Shown here: one piece after another, positions 25,650 to 31,815 of the stretch
Layout of the letters: each line of letters starts with the position of its first letter
Numbering within the stretch: position 1 is the stretch's first letter
DNA from: Chloroflexota bacterium
GTDB taxonomy: Bacteria; Chloroflexota; Dormibacteria; Dormibacterales; Dormibacteraceae
Direction: 5' to 3'
NCBI GenBank assembly: GCA_005880855.1
Contig: VBGM01000014.1
Span: 1 to 45,278, forward strand
Length of the DNA: 45,278 nt
The notes under the pieces: model-generated
Databases searched by the model: none
What the model was told of the DNA's origin: nothing
The model's input: only the letters and a program-made list of their open reading frames with translations
Position numbers and translations under genes: made by a program

Positions 25650-26513
25650 TTGGATACGGTCCTCAGCTCGCGCAGCCGCGAGGTCGTGATCTCGATCGAC
25701 CGGCCCTTCGTCATCATCGGCGAGCGCATCAACCCGACCGGCCGCAAGGTCCTGGCCGCCGAGATGAAGGCAGGGCGGATGGACCGGGTGAAGGCGGACG
25801 CCATCGCGCAGGCCGCCGCCGGCGCCCACATGCTCGACGTCAACGCCGGTATCCCCGCCATCGACGAGCCGGCGTTGCTGGTGGCCACGATCAAGGCCGT
25901 CAGCGAGGTCAGCAACCTGCCGATCTGCATCGACTCCTCGGTTATGGAGGCGCTGGAAGCGGCACTCGCTGCTTACGAGGGCAAGGCGCTGGTGAACTCG
26001 GTGACCGCAGAGGACGAGCGCATGGATCGCATCCTGCCCCTGGTCAAAAAGCACGGCGCGGCCGTGATCGGCATGGCCAACGACGAGACCGGGATCTCGA
26101 TGGTGCCCGCAGAGCGGCTGGCGATCGCCCGCCGCATCGTCGACCGTGCCGCCGAGTACGGCATCCCGCGGGAGGACGTGATCATCGATCCGATCGCGAT
26201 GACGGTCGCGGCCGACCCTACGTGCGGGCTGGTCACGCTGGAGACGATGCGCCTCATCCGCAACGAGCTCGGCAACAACATGACCTGCGGCGCGTCCAAC
26301 GTTTCCTTCGGCCTGCCCGACCGCGCCACGGTGAATGCTGCGTTCCTGCCGCTGGCCATGCACGCGGGGCTCACATGTGCGATCACCAACCCGCTCGTGC
26401 CGGAGGTGCGCCGAGCCGTGCTGGCGGGCGACCTCCTGCTCGGCAACGACGAATACGCGATGCGATGGATAGCGAGGTATCGAGCCGAACAAGCCGAGGC
26501 AGCCGCCAAATGA
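25650..26513 (+). CDS. Methyltetrahydrofolate:corrinoid methyltransferase (pterin-binding)
   Basis: This 287-residue TIM-barrel enzyme belongs to the pterin-binding methyltransferases (AcsE, MtgA, MtvA, domain of MetH). Signatures: FVIIGERINPTGRK, MLDVNAGIP, ICIDSS, LVNSVTAE, IIDPIAMTVAADPTC and CGASNVSFGLPDR. In quaternary-amine pathways it takes the methyl group from the methylated corrinoid protein to THF. It starts at TTG 25650 eight bases after the corrinoid gene and ends in an ATGA overlap with the activator gene, so all three are made together. Confidence 0.93.
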   Translation: MDTVLSSRSREVVISIDRPFVIIGERINPTGRKVLAAEMKAGRMDRVKADAIAQAAAGAHMLDVNAGIPAIDEPALLVATIKAVSEVSNLPICIDSSVMEALEAALAAYEGKALVNSVTAEDERMDRILPLVKKHGAAVIGMANDETGISMVPAERLAIARRIVDRAAEYGIPREDVIIDPIAMTVAADPTCGLVTLETMRLIRNELGNNMTCGASNVSFGLPDRATVNAAFLPLAMHAGLTCAITNPLVPEVRRAVLAGDLLLGNDEYAMRWIARYRAEQAEAAAK

Positions 26514-28336
26514 TCCAGCGCAAGCTCGAGGTCACCTACCGGCCTTTCGACCGGACGACACGCGTACCGCCGGGCACCACCGTGTTCAGCGCTGCGCACT
26601 GGATCGGGCTGCCCATCGACTCCACCTGTGGCGGCCGCGGTACATGCGGCAAGTGCAAGGTTCGCGTGCTCGAGGGGGGCACCGAAGCCACCACGGCCGA
26701 TCACCGCCAGCTACGCAAGGACGAGACCGACAACGGCTGGCGACTCTCGTGCCAGGCACGCATCTACGAAGACCTGACGTGCGAGGTGCCGCAGCTGCTG
26801 CGTGTGCCCAAGGCCGCGACGATGGGCCTGAGCCGCCTCGTCATCATCGACCCCAACGTCCGGAAGGTCTACCTCGAGCTCGCCGAGCCCGACCTCGAGG
26901 ACCAACGCAGCGACGTAACGCGGCTGCGCGACGCTCTCACCGCGGAAGGCCACGACATGGCCGCGGGCGTGGCCGTGCTGCGCACGTTGCCGATGACGCT
27001 GCGCGACGCGGGCTTCAAGGTCACGGCGGTGCTGGCCGGCGAGCAGCTGGTGGCGATCGAGCCTGGCGACACCACCGAGGAATGCTTCGGGGTCGCGTTC
27101 GACGTCGGCACGACAACGCTGGTCGGGACGCTGATGAACCTGCGCACAGGGATGGCCGCAGCGGTGCGTTCCACCCTCAACGGCCAGGCGCCTTTCGGCG
27201 CCGACGTCATCTCGCGCATCAGCCACGCGATGAACGGCCCGGAGAGCGTCGACGAGCTCAGGAACGCGGTCGTGGCGACGATGAACGGGATCCTCGATGA
27301 GCTGTACGCCGAGGCTAACGTGAAGCCGGAGCGCACCTACGAAGCGGTCGTGGTCGGCAACGTGACGATGCTGCACCTCCTGTTCGGCATCGACCCGACG
27401 CCGATCTCGATGATGCCGTTCACGCCCGCGTTCATGGATGCCTTGAGCGTCCCGGCCAGAGAGGTCGGGCTCCGCATTCATCCGGGCGGTTATGTGCAGA
27501 CCTTGCCCGCGCTGGGGGCCTACGTTGGCGCCGACATCGTGTCCGGCGTCCTCGCGACCGGCATCGCGCGAGAAGACAAGATGCGTGTGTTCGTCGACGT
27601 CGGCACCAACGGGGAGATCGTCATCGGCAGCAGCCAGCGCACGCTCGCGACGGCCGCGCCGGCTGGTCCGGCCTTCGAAGGCAGCCAGATCAAGTGCGGA
27701 ATGCGCGCGACCGATGGAGCTATCGAAGGCGTGCAGCTGAGCGACCGAGTCGAGCTGCAGGTCATCGGCGGCGACGTGCCGGCGCAAGGCCTATGCGGAT
27801 CAGGACTCGTCGATGCCGTGGCGCAGCTTCTCAACGTGGGCCTGCTCGACCATTCCGGCCGCATGCTTGCCGCCACTGACGCACCGAACCACCCGCTGGC
27901 GGACCGCCTGATCGAGGTCGAAGGCGTGCGCGCGTTCCTGCTCGCCGACGGCGTCTATCTCTCGCAGCGCGACGTGCGCGAATTGCAGTTCGCGAAGGGC
28001 TCTATCGCGACCGGCATCAAGGTGCTCATGGACATTCTCGGCGTCCAGGCTTCGGACCTGGACGAGATCTTCCTGGGCGGCTCTTTCGGCTCATACCTGA
28101 ATCCGGAGAGCGCCAAGATCATCGGCCTCGTGCCGCCGGTGGACGTCGACAAGATCATCGCGGTCGGCAACTCGGCGGGCGAGGGCGCCAAGATCGCGCT
28201 GCTCTCGTATCGCGAGCGCCAGGTGGCGTTCGAGCTGCCGACGCGCATCGAGTATGTCGAGCTTTCCGGGCGCTCCGACTTCAACGACGCTTTCGTGTCG
28301 GTCCTCGGCTTCCCTCACCTGGAGCTGGTTTCGTGA
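26510..28336 (+). CDS. Reductive activator of corrinoid protein (RACE/RACo type, DUF4445)
   Basis: The 608-residue protein has an N-terminal plant-type [2Fe-2S] ferredoxin domain (Cys40, Cys46, Cys49, Cys81), a linker and middle domain, and a C-terminal ASKHA-type ATPase domain (FGVAFDVGTTTLVG, VVGNVTMLHLLFGIDP, VFVDVGTNGEIVIG, IFLGGSFGSYL). This is the RACo arrangement, not that of RamA, which carries C-terminal [4Fe-4S] clusters. Such proteins use ATP to reduce accidentally oxidised Co(II) to active Co(I). Overlaps at both ends (ATGA, GTGA) tie it to the methyltransferase and to the DUF1638 gene. Its electron donor is not encoded nearby in an obvious way. Confidence 0.92.
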   Translation: MIQRKLEVTYRPFDRTTRVPPGTTVFSAAHWIGLPIDSTCGGRGTCGKCKVRVLEGGTEATTADHRQLRKDETDNGWRLSCQARIYEDLTCEVPQLLRVPKAATMGLSRLVIIDPNVRKVYLELAEPDLEDQRSDVTRLRDALTAEGHDMAAGVAVLRTLPMTLRDAGFKVTAVLAGEQLVAIEPGDTTEECFGVAFDVGTTTLVGTLMNLRTGMAAAVRSTLNGQAPFGADVISRISHAMNGPESVDELRNAVVATMNGILDELYAEANVKPERTYEAVVVGNVTMLHLLFGIDPTPISMMPFTPAFMDALSVPAREVGLRIHPGGYVQTLPALGAYVGADIVSGVLATGIAREDKMRVFVDVGTNGEIVIGSSQRTLATAAPAGPAFEGSQIKCGMRATDGAIEGVQLSDRVELQVIGGDVPAQGLCGSGLVDAVAQLLNVGLLDHSGRMLAATDAPNHPLADRLIEVEGVRAFLLADGVYLSQRDVRELQFAKGSIATGIKVLMDILGVQASDLDEIFLGGSFGSYLNPESAKIIGLVPPVDVDKIIAVGNSAGEGAKIALLSYRERQVAFELPTRIEYVELSGRSDFNDAFVSVLGFPHLELVS

Positions 28337-28917
28337 GCACCGCCTTCGTCATCTGTGGCGCTCTCGGCAAGGAGGTGAAGGACATCGTCGACCGGCGCGG
28401 CTGGGACGTGGACATCTATGGCGTCTCGGCGATGCTGCACCTCTATCCAAACCGCATCGTCGACGAGCTGCGCGAGCGTCTGGACGCGCTGCGCCCGCGC
28501 TACGAGCACCTGGTCGTGGTTTACGGCGACTGCGGAACCACGGGCCGCCTCGAACCCATCCTCGAAGAGTTCGGCGCCGCGCGCGTGAAAGGCCCGCACT
28601 GCTACGAGATGCTGGCGGGGGCGGACCTCTTTGCGCGTGTGAGCGACGAGCGCCCGGGCACGTTCTTCCTCACCGACTGGCTGGTCCGCAACTTCGACCG
28701 TGCGGTCGTCCGTGGCCTCGGCCTCGACCGGTACCCCGAGCTCAAGGAGATGCTTTTCGGCAACTATGAGGCGGTGCTCTATTTGCGCCAGCTCCCCAAC
28801 CCGCGACTCGCCGTCAAGGCTGAGGAGATCGCGACCTACCTTGGCCTGCCCCTCGAGATCAACGACGTCGGCCTGGGCGAGCTCGAGTCCAGACTGGCCG
28901 ACCTGATGGCCGTCTGA
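28333..28917 (+). CDS. DUF1638 family protein
   Basis: This 194-residue soluble protein matches the DUF1638 pattern: ICGALGKEV near the N-terminus, LHLYPNRIVDEL, VVVYGDCGTTGRLEPIL, GPHCYEMLAG and TFFLTDWLVRNFD. Members occur with corrinoid methyltransferases in methanogens and anaerobic bacteria, but no activity is established to my knowledge. The Cys residues in ICGA, GDCG and PHCYE could bind a metal or react with cobalamin; that is speculation. GTG 28333 overlaps the stop of the RACE gene. It probably assists the methyl-transfer machinery. Confidence 0.82.
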   Translation: MSTAFVICGALGKEVKDIVDRRGWDVDIYGVSAMLHLYPNRIVDELRERLDALRPRYEHLVVVYGDCGTTGRLEPILEEFGAARVKGPHCYEMLAGADLFARVSDERPGTFFLTDWLVRNFDRAVVRGLGLDRYPELKEMLFGNYEAVLYLRQLPNPRLAVKAEEIATYLGLPLEINDVGLGELESRLADLMAV

Positions 28918-28924
28918 GAGCGTT

Positions 28925-29212
28925 ATGGCCTCGTACCAAGTGATGTTCTGGAAGCACATTCCTTCCCAGGTCAAGGCCTGGGAGGGCGACACGCAGGTCA
29001 AGCGTATGATGCCCAGCCGGTTCCAGGTCGCGATCGACGCTTTCGCGATGAAGGACGGCTCGACCGAGATGGAGTCGTACCTGGAGGGCTGGAGCTGGGG
29101 TCCTGTCGAGGAGAGACCGGGGTCGCCTGACGAGGTGCTCGAGGCGGTGGTTGCAGAGCTGGACACCGCCCACCCCCGTGCTCGGCTGATGAATCCGGAG
29201 GAATCGGGGTGA
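28925..29212 (+). CDS. Small conserved protein, Virulence_fact-like domain
   Basis: This is a 95-residue protein with no signal peptide. It opens YQVMFWKHIPSQVKAWEGD and has RFQVAIDAFAMKDG and WSWGPVEERPGSPDEVL, a pattern I associate with the poorly characterised Virulence_fact domain; despite the name, homologues often sit beside corrinoid methyltransferase genes. It lies seven bases after the DUF1638 gene and ends with a GTGA overlap into the DinB-like gene. Its function is unknown; context suggests a small partner of the methyl-transfer complex. Confidence 0.65.
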   Translation: MASYQVMFWKHIPSQVKAWEGDTQVKRMMPSRFQVAIDAFAMKDGSTEMESYLEGWSWGPVEERPGSPDEVLEAVVAELDTAHPRARLMNPEESG

Positions 29213-29655
29213 GCGAAAAGCTGCTCGAACAGCTGAAGGCGAGCCAGCAGCTGGTCATCGCGATGACCCAGCTCGTGGCGGAGGATGTCCCCGCCCGCGT
29301 CGGAGCGTGGACTCTTCGCGACGTCGCCGCCCACCTGGCCGCAACAGAGAAGGAATGCTTCGAGCCGCGCATCCGGTCAATGGCCGCCGGGGAACGGCCC
29401 GCGTTCGAGTACTACAGCAACGATGAGCGGGACTTCGACGGCATCTCGCTGCACGCCGCACTGACCGAGTGGTCGGACACGCGCGCGCGGCTGATCGACT
29501 TCGTCCGCGAGCTGAGCGACGAGGAGCGGGCCCGCGTCGGGGTGCACACGAAATTCGGCGAGGTCACCGTCGACGGCTACCTCCGGATCGCGCTCGACCA
29601 CGACCAGGATCACTTGAAGAGCCTCGAGAGGCTGGCGACCGAAGCGGCGCGCTAG
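29209..29655 (+). CDS. DinB/maleylpyruvate-isomerase-like four-helix protein
   Basis: The 148-residue helical protein fits the DinB superfamily, with the three expected metal-binding His residues: one in RDVAAHLAATE (about residue 43) and two in ALDHDQDHLKSL (His-x3-His near residues 130-134). Relatives use a bound metal in thiol-dependent transfer or isomerisation reactions. It is coupled to the preceding small gene by GTGA overlap and is the last gene of the corrinoid operon. Its 3' end overlaps the convergent cyclohydrolase-like gene by 92 bases. A role in corrinoid chemistry is possible but unproven. Confidence 0.75.
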   Translation: MSEKLLEQLKASQQLVIAMTQLVAEDVPARVGAWTLRDVAAHLAATEKECFEPRIRSMAAGERPAFEYYSNDERDFDGISLHAALTEWSDTRARLIDFVRELSDEERARVGVHTKFGEVTVDGYLRIALDHDQDHLKSLERLATEAAR

Positions 29656-30172
29656 CGGCGAGCGCCAGTCTGCGCGCTTCGCTCAGCCTCGCGTCGGTCT
29701 CGTCATCCACATTGACCGCCACCAGATAAGCCGCGGCGTCCGCCGCGGCGGACGCGAGCATCCCCGCCACCACGGCGTCGGCATGCAGCTTCGGGTTGCC
29801 TAGCGATTCCGAACGCTCCGCGAGGGCGGCCACCTCGGCGGCAGTCCTCACGATGTCGAGAGGAACGTCGACGGTTGCGGACTGTGCTCCGGCGACGTCC
29901 ACACCCGACCGCACCGCTTCGACGTACGCCAGGTACGCCAACGAGTCCTTCTCGACGAGCTCTTCGCTGCGCAGCCGCAACGCTTCAGCTCGCCGGTGTA
30001 TCTCGGCCGCCTCCGGCCACTGCCTGGTCGACAGCAGCGCCACCTTCTGCACCAGCGCCGCCGCGGTCGCGGTGACGGCCGCAGCCGCGGATCCGCTCGC
30101 AGGGGCGGGCGCTTTCGATGCGATTTTCGAAAGCAGGTGATCGAGGCGCTTGCGCGCCCACTCTTCAGTCGT
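29564..30172 (-). CDS. Cyclodeaminase/cyclohydrolase family protein (FTCD_C/FchA-like)
   Basis: Residues similar to the formiminotransferase-cyclodeaminase C-terminal domain and to FchA methenyl-THF cyclohydrolase are clear: ASKAPAPASGSAAAAV, SEELVEKDSLAYLAYVEAV, VPLDIVRTAAEVA and GNPKLHADAVVAGMLAS. Either activity handles 5,10-methenyl-THF, so the protein fits between MetF and Fhs. No ATG, GTG or TTG lies at the expected start: similarity begins at TTEEWARKRL, which overlaps the mttB-like stop. The left limit of coding (30172) is therefore provisional; a TTG at 30289 in frame would add a non-homologous extension. The last 25 or so residues lie antisense to the DinB-like gene. Confidence 0.7.
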   Translation of the reverse strand, partial: TTEEWARKRLDHLLSKIASKAPAPASGSAAAAVTATAAALVQKVALLSTRQWPEAAEIHRRAEALRLRSEELVEKDSLAYLAYVEAVRSGVDVAGAQSATVDVPLDIVRTAAEVAALAERSESLGNPKLHADAVVAGMLASAAADAAAYLVAVNVDDETDARLSEARRLALAASAPLRSPASRGSSSDPGRGRARSGGSRRR

Positions 30173-31613
30173 CGCCGAGCTCCCTTTTGCGCTTGGCGAT
30201 GAACTCTCGCAGCTGCTCGTCGGCGCCGGGATCGATGCCGGGGTCTGGATATTCGGCGAGCACCTGCTTCCACTTCTCCGCCGCAACAACGTCGGTGGTC
30301 CTTGCGCCGAAGCGATTCCACCGGTCGAAGTTCTCGGTCGACGATATCCACGGCCGGTAGAAGCCCGTCCGGTAGTTGCGCAGCGTGTGCTCCGCGCCCA
30401 GGAAATGCCCGCCCGGTCCCACCTCGCGCAGCGCATCCATGGCGAGTCCCTCCTCGTCGACGGGCAGGCCCCGGTCGAGGATCCACTCGAACATCCGGAG
30501 CATCTCGACGTCGATGATGAATTTCTCGTAGGAGGCGAGCAGCGCGCTCTCCAGCCAGCCCGCGGCGTGGAGCACGAAATTTACACGGCCGAGGATGGTC
30601 GGCCACATGCACATCATCGATTCGTAGGCCGCCTGGGCGTCGGGCGCCTTGGACGAGGTCAGGGCCCCGCCGCCGCGGAACGGAAGGTTGTAGTGGCGCG
30701 CCATCTGCGCGCTCGCGAGGATGCCCATCGCCGACTCGGGGGTCCCGAACGCCGGGCTCCCGGACTGCATGTCCGTGTTCGTCAGGAACGACCCGTACAC
30801 GCTAGGGGTGCCGGGACGGATCAGCTGCACGAGCGCGATTCCCGCCAGCGCCTCAGCCGTCTGCTGCGCCACAGTTCCGGCCAGGCCCATCGGCGACATC
30901 GCGCCGGCCATCAGGAATGGCGTGACGATGACCGGCTGGCCCGCTTCCGAGTACTCCAGGAGAGCGCCCAGCATGCGGTCGTCGTATCGGAGCGGGCTGT
31001 TGACGTTGATGAGGCTCAGCACAGCCGGCGTCTTCTCGATCTTGTCGCGCCCGCCACAAACAATCGAAGCCATCTCGATCGTGTCGCGCGCGTTCTCGGA
31101 TGAGATCACGCTGCCCATGAAAGGCTTGTCGGTCCAGCGGATGTGCGAGTACACCATGTCGAGGTGCCGCGAGCCGAGCGGCAGGTCCTCGGGCTCGACG
31201 GTCGTGCCGCCGGCGCAGTGGATCTGGTCGATCGCCTGCGCCATCTTGTCGAAGTTGTTGAAGTCCTCGATCGTGGCCCCGCGCCGCCCGCGCTCGAGGT
31301 CGGTGATGAAAGGCGGGCCGTAGACCGGGGCGGTGACCACGTTGTCGCCCCCGAGGACGACGGAGCGAGAAGGGTTTCGGGCTTGCAGCTCGAACGTCGC
31401 CGGGGTCTTGGCGACCGTCTCGAGGATGAAGTCGCGGTCGAACCTCACCCGCATGTCCTCGACCTTCATGCCCGCTTTGGCGAACTCCTGCCGCGCGCGT
31501 TCGTGGAGGAAGTCGACCCCGATCTCCTCCAGGATGGTCATGGCCTGGCCGTGGATCGCCTCGACGTCGTCAGGGTTGAGGATGTCGTAGGGCTTCAGGT
31601 GGTTCTTCCACAC
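30165..31613 (-). CDS. MttB-superfamily corrinoid methyltransferase without pyrrolysine
   Basis: The 482-residue protein is a TIM-barrel methyltransferase of the trimethylamine methyltransferase family: ILEEIGVDFLHE, FELQARNPSRSVVLGGDN, ITDLERGRRGATIEDF, PLRYDDRML, FRGGGALTSSKAPDAQAAYES and HFLGAEHTLRNY. It is full length in one uninterrupted frame with no internal amber codon, so it belongs to the non-pyrrolysine branch that demethylates quaternary amines such as glycine betaine (MtgB), proline betaine (MtpB) or carnitine (MtcB). It should methylate the corrinoid protein at 24919. The start is GTG 31613. It is transcribed towards the corrinoid operon and is followed by the cyclohydrolase-like gene. 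Confidence 0.93.
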   Translation of the reverse strand: MWKNHLKPYDILNPDDVEAIHGQAMTILEEIGVDFLHERARQEFAKAGMKVEDMRVRFDRDFILETVAKTPATFELQARNPSRSVVLGGDNVVTAPVYGPPFITDLERGRRGATIEDFNNFDKMAQAIDQIHCAGGTTVEPEDLPLGSRHLDMVYSHIRWTDKPFMGSVISSENARDTIEMASIVCGGRDKIEKTPAVLSLINVNSPLRYDDRMLGALLEYSEAGQPVIVTPFLMAGAMSPMGLAGTVAQQTAEALAGIALVQLIRPGTPSVYGSFLTNTDMQSGSPAFGTPESAMGILASAQMARHYNLPFRGGGALTSSKAPDAQAAYESMMCMWPTILGRVNFVLHAAGWLESALLASYEKFIIDVEMLRMFEWILDRGLPVDEEGLAMDALREVGPGGHFLGAEHTLRNYRTGFYRPWISSTENFDRWNRFGARTTDVVAAEKWKQVLAEYPDPGIDPGADEQLREFIAKRKRELGDD

Positions 31614-31815
31614 GGCCCGTCAATAGTGCAATACGACCGTTCCCGGCGCCGGCCGGCTGCCGGCCGGTATTCATGCAGGTCGGGAATCGAGTCATCAATG
31701 TGCTAACGTAAGTCTTGCCCTTTGGGGTGCTAGGTCCCGCTTGGGACCCCCTTTTGAACTCAGTTGATCCCCATTTCACGCCTCACCCGCGCATCGACCC
31801 GTAGGTCTGCTTGAT
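31614..31815. promoter_or_regulatory. Divergent intergenic region between mttB-like gene and helicase gene
   Basis: This 202-base gap holds promoters for both sides. CAATAGTGCAATACG (31621-31635) lies 8 bases before the mttB-like GTG and resembles words upstream of metF and of the IclR gene. A perfect hairpin, CCGGCCGG-CTG-CCGGCCGG (31649-31667), and a second, GGTCCC-GCTT-GGGACC followed by CCCCTTTT (31733-31754), lie in the helicase leader; the second resembles a weak terminator or attenuator. No cobalamin-riboswitch box was seen on either strand. Confidence 0.45.

Noticed and set aside
30165-31613. Pyrrolysine-containing trimethylamine methyltransferase
   Set aside because: There is no in-frame amber codon and the protein is complete in one frame, so a pyrrolysine enzyme is not supported.
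31614-31815. Cobalamin riboswitch upstream of the MttB-like gene
   Set aside because: I looked for a B12 box and related core elements on both strands and did not find them; only hairpins and promoter-like words are visible.
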